A stretch of DNA of 56,195 nt, taken from Lingula anatina. Taxonomy: Eukaryota > Brachiopoda > Lingulata > Lingulida > Lingulidae. This document shows, in pieces, positions 9,972-21,125 of this stretch. The notes below the pieces were generated by a model. The model did not search any database and was not told the DNA's origin. It saw nothing but the letters and a program-made list of their open reading frames with translations. The stretch is from positions 1 through 56,195 of the forward strand of contig NW_019773583.1 in NCBI RefSeq assembly GCF_001039355.2, in the 5' to 3' direction. The position numbers and the translations under genes are program-made. Each line of letters begins with the position of its first letter. Positions within the stretch are counted from its first letter, which is position 1.

Positions 9972-11519
9972 ATTGATATCTCCTTTTGTATGCCCTTTCC
10001 CTCTTGGACCCCTGCTTATGAAGACTGTTCGTATGGTCATACAGTACCCGGGGCAATTCCACAGTCGACATTTCAAATGGCAAACACTAATCAAAACTCA
10101 AACCGTCAAGGTGTGAACCGCACTGGATCTCTTCGTGCTCTATAACGCCATAGGTGAAGTCAAACGTAACCTCAGTGTAAATAAAAATGAAAATAAAAAC
10201 ACTTGAATTCATATAGCTAGGAACATTGTAGGCAGGCTTATCAATAAAAGCGACCGAAGTTAAAATGATTCAGTTGCTTTCCCGGTATCGCACCACGTCA
10301 CATCACCCGTAAACCGCTATCAGCAGAAAAAGATGGCATCTTATGGGCGGAATTATTTCCCAAATATTTTTTTTTCTTAAAATTTGCATCGTCGCAATTG
10401 CGCATGCTAGAATGGAAAGCGCACCAGTCTTCACTCATTTGAACGTTTTTTTAACGCTTTCCTCTTCATAGGGGCTTGCTTAAACTTAAACCGTCCAATA
10501 GAATTTCTCGCTGACTGACGGTAAAAGAAAGCCATCAATGTAGGAACGCTTCGATCCAGGTTGTTAAACAAGGTTTAGTGGACATGATGAACTTCAATGT
10601 TCATGGGTAGACCATGTTCGGGACCTGGCGTGGGTCGGGAAGAAATGCGGCACCCCGACTGTCGATCGTAATTGCAGATATCTTCGTGTAGATGTCCAAA
10701 GTGGCCTTCTCCGTGAGAATGTAAAGACTTCCATTTGATCAATATTTCCGTAGCCAAGTATGTCTGGCTCCGTGGTAACTCCGCCGTCTTGGACGCAGGT
10801 AGACAGTTGTACGCTGGTTCGAGTTCGAGAATCCAACCGAAACTTTTTTGCCAGAAATCATTTTCAAAAACTGCCTTTGATTACTATAAGAGGAAACTCG
10901 TAACGAAGGAGGGTGGGCGGGTCTGTCACGACGCAGTCGGTAGCGTGCAAGGCTGCAAAAAACAAATGCAAAACCGTCAACAAACGTGGTGACGTAGAGT
11001 CACGGGTTCGTATCCCAGATGACGCATGTCAGTCCATCACAGCATCGACGTCGACCTGGCCGTGGATTCGGGAAGCCACACGAACGAATGCGGGCTCTCG
11101 TGGGTCCACGCAAATTACCTTTTGCATCAACAGTAAAAAAAGTTGTCCCAGTGATGCATCTTTTAAGATTTTACATCTTTTGAAGTAGATTTATTTCTTA
11201 AAGATATATAAGGTGTTTTGATATGAACCTTTTGCATAAAAAAACGGTATTTGTTTACAATAAGTGATCAATTTGACATCAACTTTTGCTGGTCATTATC
11301 ATCAAATCTGCATCGTCAATAATACTTCCTTTCTCTTCACTTAAAAGTCCTTAAAATGGTGCTGACGAGGGGAAGCTCATTGGACTTTTTTTTAAGGTAC
11401 GTAACAGATCAAACTTGGATTGAGTCAATTGCTGACCCGATATGGCGTCATGCATGTCATACTGCCCTTTCATCGAAAATGCTATCTCGGTGGGAGAAAA
11501 GTTTTCATTTTTTTTCAAC
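9972..11519 (+). repeat. Complex repeat array, unit R5 (most diverged)
   Basis: Full order of blocks with scattered substitutions, including a stop in the shared minus-strand frame (CTAATCAAAACTC near 10087) and B-box change GGTTCGTATCC. Homology fades after the TTTTCATTTTTTTTCAAC tract near 11515, which marks the right edge of the array. Confidence 0.85.
10919..11025 (+). ncRNA. tRNA-like Pol III module, copy 4 (diverged)
   Basis: A box CGACGCAGTCGG (10929-10940) and B box GGTTCGTATCC (11005-11015). Each differs from the other copies by one base, but the B box still fits the GGTTCGANTCC consensus. Confidence 0.45.
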
Positions 11520-13072
11520 ATTTATAACAATTAATATTCACCGTTTTCCTTTTCCGTTTTGAAAAGGAAGAAATCATTTAAAAGTAAGCAATATTCTACC
11601 CATCTTCGTATGAAAGAGAAAAATACATAATTAGTTTTTCTGGTTTTTATTTTTAAACTGCTTATTGAAAAATGACATTGAACTCTAACCACGTATGCTA
11701 GGCTAGCCATTTACGCCAATATTCATACATTATCGACACTTATTGAGACAAAGATGCCGATACGATTACTTACTAGTCAATTGATTTTGGGACAGATTAA
11801 TATACCGCTTATACGGGGCAGATCCAGGATTATTTGAAGGGGGGGGGGGCTTTTTTTTAGGAATGACAGGCCTCGGATGCGAAGCTTACCCACGTCACCA
11901 ATATTATAAATAAAGAGAAATTGACCAAGTGATTTAACTAACTTAAATAGTATAGGTCAAGAGGCTTTTTTGCTGTCCTCAGACTGACGGGGCTGAATTT
12001 TACGGACTCCTAGCAATACCAGAACTTATTTTAATTCCATCTTTGCTATGGTTGTTGTTATGTTAAAACTGGATTAATTAACGCCACATCTTGATTGTGT
12101 GTTAACTTAAAATTGTCATATTCTATGATAAAGAAAACATTAAGACAGTAAGGTTTAAATATTATTGTAAAGTACATTGTAGAGACCAATTTTCTTACAA
12201 CAGTCTGAGAACGGCAGCGATCTGAGGCCTTCACATATATTTGCACTATTTTTGATATGATAAAATGGAGTTTCACTTTTAACTTAATTTGTTGAAGTAT
12301 ACGTGTTTAATACTTTCCATTCATTTGAAAGACTGGCAATAATTTTGATGGCCTTTTACAGTCCAAAGGAATTGGCATTGAGGAGACAAGAGTCAAAGTT
12401 TTAAAGGGAGGAAAATCCCAACCATTAATTGCTTAGGCAACAGGTTAGTTCCACCTTCAAAAGAACACGGTTTTTGCAGGGAAAAAGAATTCTCCAGACA
12501 AAGCTGCTGCTTCTCCATCGTTTATTGTCACTATTATTATTATAAACGTTATCATTTACGACTGCAAACTACAGGAACATTGGCATAAAAGTACGTATGG
12601 TCCTTCATCCTTTTCAGATTTATTTCAGTCACAGTGTATACAACTCCAATCATCTGATGTGCAGGGGACTAGTCCTTTTGTCACTTTAAAATTGTGTATT
12701 TTTCATAACTGTGCAGCACCCATTGAGCCTTTCCTGCATGAGCATATTTAAAAATAAAAAATTCAGTTTTCTTGTCTCTAAAATAAGCAAAGTTCTGAGT
12801 CTATGCTTCACCATTTTCATATTACATGGTCCCATTGTTGACTTGTATTGAGCTTGTCCTGTTTCCTATTAATTCATCAGCTTACAAAATTAATGCTGAT
12901 ATATTTCAAAATGTGCTTCATGTTCTTGACAATCATATTGATACATATCAGGAAATCAGTCTGCTCATGTGTATGAATAAATATGGAGGTATGACGTGAC
13001 ATGAACATAAAATGAAAAGCTGCCACATGGTATCTTCAGCTGAGTCTTCGTTCCAAAGCAGTGAACAGTGTG
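11520..13072. other. Spacer and presumed 3' UTR of the ornithine-carrier gene
   Basis: No gene is seen in 11520-12500. A G-run after GGGGCAGATCCAGGATT near 11817-11840 resembles a decayed end of the CAGGGGCGGAT MITE family. The part adjacent to the stop codon at 13073 should be 3' UTR. Minus-strand AATAAA signals lie at 12619-12624 and 12521-12526. Confidence 0.5.
12521..12624 (-). terminator. Candidate poly-A signals for the ornithine-carrier gene
   Basis: Minus-strand AATAAA hexamers (plus-strand TTTATT) at 12619-12624 and 12521-12526, about 450-550 bp after the stop codon. Which one is used cannot be told from sequence. Confidence 0.35.
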
Positions 13073-16000
13073 CTAGGAAGACGCCAAGTTGGTCAGGTTC
13101 CTTTTTGTCACTTCATATGCCAAGAATAGAGCACCAGTTGAAGGAAATGTTCTTAACAGATTTGGCCCAAGACCCCTATATAGGGCACCTATACCTGAAA
13201 CACATTAACGTAAATAATTATTAGCAGACAAGAATTTATCGATACTGTTGTTTGTTGTTGGATGTCAATTTCATATATTTTGTTGGTTATTCTGCTTGTA
13301 TAGTCAAGTATTATTAAATAATGAATGTGCATGTTTGCAGTAAAATTACTTTAATCATTATGTCAAATATACTGCAACTTTTTCAAAACCATTTTATGTA
13401 CAAAATAATTTTGAATAGTACATATCAATGCAGCCAATATGTGGCTTGATCAAATATTTGTTCTCATTCTCCTTTGAATTTAAACATATACACCTATTCT
13501 TTAAAATCTATTATAAAATACCAATGGAAACTGCATGCTCATTCATTAAAAATTAATTCCTTGGAAAATATGTATTTACCTTCTTCTTTAAATATCTTAA
13601 TCAGTGTACCAAAAAAGGGAGGAGTCGCCCCTTTCCCAACGCACTGAACCTGGATTCTAGATTTCACCACATCTGTAGGAAATACTGCAATCCACAAAGA
13701 CACTCCTCCGACGCCCCCCGCTAGAACTGTACCAAGGGGCCCTTGGGGGGAAAAAAAAGGATATAATCAACACAGAATATGAACTCATATCCAGGCAAGT
13801 GGGGTCTGATAATACTCAATGAAAACCTCTGGCTTAAAGTTATTAACCCAACAGATTACAGCAACGTTGCAACTTTTTTTGTTATTTTGGAAGATGCTGA
13901 CATTCAATTTTCCAAGTTCTACTTTTTTATCTAAGCTTTGAAATTTAAAAAAAAATTGCCAAACTGTCTTAAGCATACGATTTTTCACCAGCCCGAGACT
14001 AGAGTATGTAATAAAATACATGAGCACATATATGACAGAAACACAAGTGGTTTATCAGATAATGGGCAGCTGTCCTCATTTCGATGACCCAATTTAAATG
14101 ATGTGTAATAGAAGATATAAGTTATATTAAAGCAGTGCTTTATGCCATCTTACCTACATCATCCTTAGTCTTTCCTGGGGGAGTGAGGAATGCTTTCGTG
14201 ATTTCATAACCTCCAAAAAAGAAAAAATACCCTGGTACTTCCCTGGCAAATGTGGCAGACAATCCCTTAAATAGCCCCCTGTAACCCTCCTCTTGAAGAA
14301 TCTGCCTGGTGAGTTGGTAAGGTCCTCTGTCACAAATAAAACATTTTTTATCAGAAGTAGCTCATTGGGTTCAACTAAACATGAAAAAAGTAATCCCAAT
14401 ATGCTGAAAAAATAATCCCAAAGAGGGACTCTTTTTCTCAGCATGCTGAGATCCCGAAAAAAAATCACAACATGCTAAAATATGAAAATTTCAAGTTAAA
14501 AAAAATGGTTTGGAACTGAGGAGAGATATGCCAGCAATGGCATAGACAAACACAGCGCTCATAATATAAACAGACATATAAAGTGTCTGTGAATATACAT
14601 ATAAACATTACATCCATAAAATAAAAATATCCCTTACTGAAAGATCAATCTGTTGCCAAATGTCATCAGATTCTGTGTATAAACTTACACTGATAACATT
14701 TCCCCTCGTGATAAAAAATGTTCTTTGAGATCTCAAGATGAACTTATCTTACATAACTCAGAATTACATAAACTTTTATATAAGTAGCAATGTGCTGAAA
14801 TTGCAATAAAGAGAAATGTGGTGTTTTTTTCTCATATACTACATGTAAATTTCATGACTGCAAATGATGCAGAGAGAAAATAAAATCTCAACATACATTC
14901 TCTGCTTTTCAGACAGACCAGTGACAGCCATTTCCCTCATGGCTTGGAGACGGCACTTCACCAGTTCAGTAGGGCAGAGAACAATAGAAGAAAATACAGC
15001 AGCGCAGCTTCCAGACAAGGCATTCTCAACAACATTTAGATCATCAACTTTTCCACTTTTTCCAACGCCAAATGCTACCAGTTTTTGACACTGTCCATAG
15101 GCTGCAAAAAGCACAGCATTTTCTGCAATATTAGCCATAAGTGCTGGTCCGGTACCTGCATACAGGCCACGGGCAATGCCTTCCTTGGTATAAGTCTGTT
15201 TAAAACAGTGCCAAGCATTCTTATAGTAGGTTGGAAATGTCTGCAGTTTAACTTTTACTGTATCCAGAGGTTGTCCTACATACACATTGGCTATCCCACC
15301 TGAAAAAGTGTGTTACAACTAAGAGATCTTGTTTTTAAAAAGAAAACATATCACAAACACTTTCTCCTAATGGAAATTCTGTCAAAACAGGACGGAATAA
15401 TACTGTTTAATAATCAAATAAAGTGGTTGAAAATACATTAATATGCCATTATTCTTAAAATACTGATGAATAAAAGTTTAACAAAGAAGTTAAAACCACA
15501 TTCATGTACCATAATTCTCAGTTACACGTGCACACGAAGGGTTCCAGATCTTGCTTTCAGTTTAATCCAATCATTCCAGCACCTTATTCATCATCAAATC
15601 AAAAAGATAGCCTTTTTTATAGGTTCATACATTTTCAGTGCAGAAGAATCAAGCTTGTGAGAAAGGGGCCATTTCCATAACCCTAATTCACTAGCTGGAT
15701 CAATCTAACTCCTTAGGGACTCTGGCTAAATTGCATTCAGTTTAAGCAACTTAAATGTCTGGCACTCCCCCTCGTAACTTAAATTAATTGGGTAAAGTCG
15801 GAAAAACTTTGTGGTCTTTTATGTTGTACATGTTGCTTTATGAGGGGGTGTGTGCCAGACAATTAAGCTAATTGCACCTTAGTGAGAATCCTCACTGAAA
15901 TAGATTGATCCTGCTAGTATGATAAGGTTATGGGAACACAGTCAAAGAAGGGTACCTATTAGGTCAACACTTAGCCTGTATCATAAGAAAGTATCCCAGT

Positions 16001-16131
16001 ATTATCTCTGATAGCCCACCTGCAGTCCCTCCAATAAAATCTATGGCAGCATCCACATAATGTGGCAGCTTTTCCTTCTGGTTCAGTGCAGGGGTTATCA
16101 ACTCTCTGGGCTCCACAGCTACCTGAGACAT
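13073..16131 (-). CDS. SLC25A15: Mitochondrial ornithine transporter (SLC25A15/ORNT1-type), complete, 5 coding exons
   Basis: Predicted to exchange ornithine and citrulline across the inner mitochondrial membrane (family knowledge, urea-cycle/ornithine metabolism). Coding exons on the minus strand: 16131-16020, 15299-14897, 14326-14154, 13741-13580, 13194-13073. All introns are GT-AG, the phases join without a break, and the total is 972 nt, 323 aa (human ORNT1 is 301 aa). The three carrier repeats each keep the PX[DE]XX[KR] signature: QPLDTVK (P48), CPTELVK (P147) and FPTDVVK (P251). ORNT-like stretches include ANIAENAVLF, LCPTELVKCRLQ and REVPGYFFFFGGYE. The N-terminus before repeat 1 is about 15-20 residues longer than in human. 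The start ATG at 16131 is the first in frame in its exon. The partial N-terminus and C-terminus look complete, ending NLASS-stop. Specificity against related basic amino-acid carriers is inferred from similarity only. Confidence 0.93.
15675..15933. mobile_element. 259-bp foldback MITE in an intron of the ornithine-carrier gene
   Basis: The two ends are imperfect inverted repeats of about 100 bp. Both begin CCATAACC, then CTAGC, GGATCAATCTA, and later TGTCTGGCAC and a CCCCCTC block when the right end is read as its complement. The centre is a short loop. No open frame. Related GATCAATCYAAC ends occur at 32757-32943. Confidence 0.75.
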
Positions 16132-16455
16132 CTTCCTACCTCTGTTGCATTCAACATGAAGAGAAAAATAAACTTCATTTTAGCACTTACTTACTAGAAA
16201 ATATATTATTTGAGTGGACTTATATGTTTCAAGAGCAGAAAAAAATTGCTCTTTTTTTTTTTCGAAAAAATTCAATTTGGCAGAAAAATCCTGGATAGAA
16301 TACCTTTAAACAAAAAAAAATCTCTTGTACAGTGCGAGTACACCAACATCTTGCAGTCATGACATTTTATCATGAAGATGATGTTTTTGTCATGTCTTAG
16401 TCAACATTAAATGCTTATGTAAGTGTAAAATATAGAGGAAAAAGTCCTTACTCAC

Positions 16456-16555
16456 CTTCAAATAGTACAACCCACAGTTTTTTAATGTGGCAAATGGACT
16501 TAACTACGCATTGGTGTTCACGTTTCACTTCGTCATCTAGGTGGGAGTCATATGC
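16456..16555 (-). other. Probable 5' UTR exon of the ornithine-carrier gene
   Basis: A 100-nt segment bounded by a strong acceptor (TTTATTTCAG) and a strong donor (GAAG|GTGAGTAAGG). Its single ATG gives only ATGACTCCCACCTAG. One frame is fully open, but joining through the better acceptor at 16142 (GCAACAG) puts a stop before the carrier's ATG. Hence UTR is preferred over an N-terminal extension. Confidence 0.55.
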
Positions 16556-18058
16556 CTGAAATAAACAGGATCAACAAGTAGATATATTGTTGTGGATGCA
16601 ATAATCATGATGGCATTCAGCCGGGATTATAAGAGCAGACAGAAAAAAAAAATTGCCACAGCAGCCTGGAGAACAAAGATGCTGGAATACAATGTACTTC
16701 ATTATGTACATCACTCAAAAAAGTCACATATATTATCAGAACACTGAGATACTATTATGTCCATCACATACAAAGTACATGATTGATCAAATTAAAGTAA
16801 ATTCTACACAAGGTTAAGGTACCTAACATCTCATCACTACTCTGTTCCATACAAACACAACCTACCCACAGCCATATTTAAAATAGCCCCTGGTCTCCCA
16901 TTTAAATAGCTGCTTAACTCTCCATCAGGTTTAATCCTAGTTTAAGTTATTCAAATCTGAGTCAAAATAATATTCAAAACAATTTTAAAAATGTGCTGTG
17001 ACAAGCAACTGTGAGCATATGATTATAAAATTTGGCATCTATTTACTTACTTCTTGAATGTGCTATATATCAGACTAGTCTAGACTAGTTCCCTACTAAA
17101 ATAATGAGTCAGAGATGCAGTAATGTTAGCCTTAAGGTATATTTGTATATCAAATCAGAGACAAGACTGCACAGATTGTGAATCTAATTTTTTTTTATCT
17201 CTAAATAAGCACTACAAGCCAAATATACATTCAGTCACATGACTGATAAAAGTTTCCTTTTCTTGGATATAGGTATAAAAAGTCAATGGTGTTTCATCAG
17301 AGCTCAAATGAATGGATGTCACAGTAAGATCACAACCTATGCTAATGATTTAGTAAGTCTGCTTGTCTTCAGAAGAAATGAGCAATCTGAAAATATGCCC
17401 TTAATGGAAAATATACCAGATGACCCCAACACACATGCGTCTGAATTTCTTCCCATCACGCAAGTTCAGTTAATGTTTTAAACTGAGACCTACGAAACAA
17501 TAACTTAAAGTATATATTGACATGCAATGTTTACGTGGCATCTTATATGGTATGGTTCTCTTCATAGCACAAATGCAACATATGGATATCATAATTGTAA
17601 TGTAGCATAAAAGTGCAAGTTTGCTTGTTGAATATTATTGCAGGTTTGGCCTTTCTGATAATAAAAACGTATGTGACCTAGTTCACACTAAGGCCATTTA
17701 TTAGGATAAATAACAAATCTGCTCATGATTGTAATTAACGTGGATGAGGATTTCTGTTAACCTGGATTAAAAGTGTCAAGAATCAATTTATGAGAGCTTG
17801 AAGTATCCAGCTGAACAAATGAAGTGGCATCTTTATATAACAATTCATGCACTACATTTCTAGAACAGACCGCTGCTCTTTTTTTTACATTTTTCAGACT
17901 CGCTGTGCATTTTAAATACCAATACTAGTGTGCTAGCACACAAGTATGATTGCCACCATCTCTGCTGAGTATCACCGAGTATCAAGAAAAAAAATCTCTT
18001 CCTTCCGCTGTATAGCATTAACTGAGCATCTATGAGCTAATGAGCATTTGGCTGCATA

Positions 18059-18099
<41 letters not shown>

Positions 18100-18765
18100 T
18101 TCTAGTTTATAAAATCATTACCAAAAGCCTATCTATATTAACTTTTGGGTCAATACCACACCCCTCACCACCCTATAGAGACGTTCTCTGCAACTCTCCC
18201 TACCGTGACTGTGAGACTGTTCCCTTGATAAGCAAGCAAAGGCAGTGGATATAGTGGCAGCAATAGAAATAGGTAGGGTGCCCCATACATGTACTGGTAT
18301 GAGAAAGTTGGCGTGATGCAATAATATACTCCTACCATTATGAATGATGCAATACAATACACATTAAAATGCGTGAAGCAAAGCGGGTAGATTTGCTAAA
18401 CAATGTCATATCCAATGTTTGAAAAATGAGTGGTAAATATAACATATTTGTTATAATAATAATAGATTAAAATGTATATACAGAGTGGAAGTTCTTATTC
18501 GGTACACGAATCCGCGGGAAAATTGGAAAGATGAAGGCAGTAACATTACACCCTGTCCAATCACTGCATCAGTCCAAGCCATGATGAAATGCAGGCACAA
18601 AAGAAAGAGGGGGTGCAAACGAACCAGTGCCAAAGAACAAACGACACTCAAAATTGCTAAGTACACTATAAGTTCATTGATCACTGATTCAGCCGAAAAA
18701 TATCGTCTGCATTAAAAGTTTACGTGTAACGCTAGAATTAAACACAATTTTGAAACAGAACTTAC
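16556..18765 (-). other. Intron between proposed 5' UTR exons
   Basis: AT-rich, with no exon that I can support. It contains the TAA microsatellite and several open frames (18133-18362, 18451-18684) that lack any recognisable domain. Confidence 0.5.
18057..18096. repeat. (TAA)n microsatellite
   Basis: Thirteen or so uninterrupted TAA units. Confidence 0.97.
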
Positions 18766-18900
18766 AATTTTCGAGTCTCCAGCCCAATATAGTAGAAATG
18801 TTGAATCTAAATCGTCTGAGTATTCTCCTCCGACCTCTTCATGGTCCGTGTGATGTGGGACATTGTGTTCGATGTTGTCTAGCAGTTAGAAGAACTGTCA
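18766..18900 (-). other. Probable first (5' UTR) exon of the ornithine-carrier gene, with a uORF
   Basis: Donor AAAATT|GTAAGT at 18766. A short upstream ORF of 18 codons runs from ATG at 18863 to TAG at 18807. The frame with natural codon use is open through this exon and the next, but has no in-frame ATG. The transcription start is unknown; the upper boundary is approximate. Confidence 0.45.
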
Positions 18901-18960
18901 CGATTGTAGAACGTGCTTCCGGTTGACCTATATACATTCTCCAAATTAGAAACTCGCTTT
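18885..18960 (-). promoter_or_regulatory. Candidate promoter of the ornithine-carrier gene
   Basis: An ETS-type site CCGGAAG (minus strand, 18916-18922) lies just upstream of the first proposed exon. ETS sites close to the start are common in housekeeping and mitochondrial-protein genes. No TATA box is evident. Confidence 0.35.
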
Positions 18961-19052
18961 AGACATTCAGGTATGATAAGGAACTTGCAATGAAAACGAG
19001 GTAAAGCAACCGGTTGAGCACGTGATTGTGTTTACTCAACGTTTTTTTTTTG

Positions 19053-19329
19053 TTAAGGCCACACTTTTTTAATTTTATGGATGACATCCTGCGCGCGCAC
19101 GGATTTTCGCCCGTTCTCCCAACAAAAAAAAAANNNNNNNNNNNNNNNNNNNNNNNNNNNNNNNNNNNNNNNNNNNNNNNNNNNNNNNNNNNNNNNNNNN
19201 NNNNNNNNNNNNNNNNNNNNNNNNNNNNNNNTTTTTTTTTTTGGACTGTTTTTTTTTTTTTTCGCCCTCTCGCACCGATTTTGGGGTACCCAGAGGATGT
19301 CATCCATAAAAATAAAAAAGTGTGGCCTA
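19053..19329. mobile_element. Foldback/TIR element interrupted by an assembly gap
   Basis: Left arm TTAAGGCCACACTTTTTTAA onward to GGATGACATCCT; right arm is its inverse, AGGATGTCATCC to AAGTGTGGCCTAA. Arms are about 37 bp and nearly perfect. The interior holds homopolymer runs and a 98-base N gap (19134-19231), so true length and content are unknown. The arms look like the ends of a MITE. Confidence 0.75.
19134..19231. other. Assembly gap (98 N)
   Basis: Run of N between a poly-A and a poly-T tract. Confidence 0.99.
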
Positions 19330-19331
19330 AG

Positions 19332-19986
19332 ACAGTGCACTCCCAATCAAATTTATTTGATATTCATTGTTTTTAATTTAAATTAAAGGGAAAATAATGA
19401 TATTTTTCCATATCTTTACATTTGAATATGCATGGATATTTTTAAATAACATTTTAAAAATAATTTCCCATCTGAAATACAGTACTGTATGCATGTGTAC
19501 TGTAGTGCAATTACATGTATAACACATATGTATGGAAAAAAAGTTTAATATTTCAGAGACAAATACTGGCTACATTTGTCATGCCAAAGAAGGTATGCTG
19601 GTGGATTAACAAGAATAAAAAAACAACAAAATTAGAGTTTGTTTGGCAAAGTTGTATTTTAAAACATACACTGTACATTGTACATGTAGTTACCGGTAGT
19701 ACTGTACAGTACCAGTATTTAGATAATGTACTGAACTTAAAGAATGAGTGTAATGACTATGTGGTTGTACAAAAAATAAGGGGGTGACAGGAGGATGATT
19801 TAAATGTTAGGTGTTTGAGCATATATATGGCCAGTATTGACAAATTTTTTATCAAAATGCTCCATTTTTTCTATTTGGTTTTTAAACTTCAAATAATTAC
19901 TAGTACTGTATTTGTTGTCCTCTTGAAAATAATTACTACAGCGTATTAAGTACTAGAAACAAAGTTTAATTTTATTTGATAGTTAA
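19332..19986. other. Intergenic AT-rich sequence
   Basis: I see no gene, RNA or defined repeat here. An open frame at 19515-19787 (plus) has no recognisable domain. Confidence 0.5.
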
Positions 19987-20122
19987 ATTATCAGAAGAAT
20001 ACACATCTGAGTCATCTTTTTTGGCAACATACACATTTTGGCCGGACACATTTACAAACCTTAACCTACAGCATAAATAGTTAAAAGCTTTACAAGTCGG
20101 GACTGTAATACAGTAGGTGTAA

Positions 20123-20153
20123 CCAGGGAATTATATCGGATATAATTCCCTGG
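20123..20153. repeat. 31-nt palindrome flanked by a 7-bp direct repeat
   Basis: CCAGGGAATTATATC, one G, then the exact complement. GTGTAAC lies on both sides. The layout is that of two CAGGG-type transposon ends with the whole interior deleted. Copy 2 of the duplication retains only the right half after a TA run. Confidence 0.7.
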
Positions 20154-20224
20154 TGTAACAAACTACATATATGTCACAACACCATCCCCAAGTCTGTTTT
20201 TAATAAACTGGCAGTAAGCAGATG

Positions 20225-20402
20225 GGGGCCGTAGCAATAGTCCGAAGGTTCAATAGTCCGAAGGTTCATTGTTCCAAATATTCACTATAGAACCTTCAGA
20301 CCAATGAACCCTTGATTAAAAAATCGATGAAAATGTTACCACTTTTCGGACCAATGATCCTTCGGACCAATTGATGAACCTTCGGACTATTGAGACGCCC
20401 CC
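20225..20402. mobile_element. 178-bp hAT-like MITE with 8-bp target duplication
   Basis: AGCAGATG is duplicated at 20217-20224 and 20403-20410. The empty site GTAAGCAGATGAAATATTG is preserved once at 20732-20750. Ends are inverted (GGGGCCGTAGCAATAGTCCG against the complement of CGGACTATTGAGACGCCCCC). The interior is built of repeated TCCGAAGGTTCA-type words in both directions. An 8-bp duplication is the hAT hallmark. Confidence 0.88.
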
Positions 20403-20575
20403 AGCAGATGAAATATTGAACAGAAAAGTACAAGTTCATTTTCCCCAGCTATTGACCAAAGAACTTCAATTCTAACTTTCAAGTACAAGCACATTTAATT
20501 TAACCACATTGATGGATTGGGGGGGGGGGGGGGGGGGGGCCTCCCCCCCCCCCTCTTTTTTTCCAAACAGAAAAN

Positions 20576-20900
20576 ATTATCAGAAGAATACACATCTGAG
20601 TCATCTTTTTTGGCAACATACACATTTTGGCCGGACACATTTACAAACCTTAACCTATATATATATATCGGATATAATTCCCTGGTGTAACAAACTACAT
20701 ATATGTCACAACACCATCCCCGAGTCTGTTAGTAAGCAGATGAAATATTGAACAGAAATTTAAAGTACAAGTTCATTTTCCCCAGCTATTGACCAAAGAA
20801 CTTCAATTCTAACTTACAAGTACAAGCACATTTAATTTAACCACGTTGATGAATTGGGGGGAGGGGGGGGGGGGATCCTCCACCCCTCCTGTTTTCCTCA
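20576..20900. repeat. Local duplication, copy 2 (empty-site version)
   Basis: Starts directly after the N at 20575. It reproduces copy 1 with about 98 percent identity outside indels, and ends near CAGAAAAGATTATCATAATGG (20916-20935). Copy 1 breaks off at the corresponding CAGAAAA. This is the pattern expected if two haplotypes were joined end to end. Confidence 0.85.
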
Positions 20901-21042
20901 AAAGGAAAGCTTTCAGAAAAGATTATCATAATGGAATCCAAAGAAGAATATTTCATAACACCTAACATTGCACCATATTTTGAAGCCACTTATTCAGCAG
21001 TACCCCCCTCCACCCCAAAAAACAACAATGAGCTCCTGATCT

Positions 21043-21090
<48 letters not shown>
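21043..21090. repeat. (TAA)n microsatellite, interrupted
   Basis: Tandem TAA/ATA units with one CTAA interruption, immediately downstream of the UBL/MYND gene's 3' end. Confidence 0.93.
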
Positions 21091-21116
21091 GCTGCTTTGC
21101 TGTTTTTCACATTTTG

Positions 21117-21122
21117 TTTATT
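21117..21122 (-). terminator. Poly-A signal of the UBL/MYND gene
   Basis: Minus-strand AATAAA only four bases past the stop codon, implying a very short 3' UTR if it is used. Confidence 0.55.
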
Positions 21123-21125
21123 TTT

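Larger units (their letters stand above)
19987..20545. repeat. Local duplication, copy 1 (carries an extra MITE)
   Basis: From ATTATCAGAAGAATACACATC to a G homopolymer. The same text in the same order recurs at 20576-20875, minus a MITE, a 13-bp piece and part of a palindrome. It ends in CAGAAAA followed by N at 20575. Confidence 0.9.

Noticed and set aside
9808-10116. 102-codon plus-strand frame in the repeat (DQTWIES-like start)
   Set aside because: Shared with other units but interrupted differently in each; no protein family recognised.
18451-18684. Hydrophobic minus-strand frame
   Set aside because: Lies in a proposed 5' UTR intron, with no domain and no splice support.
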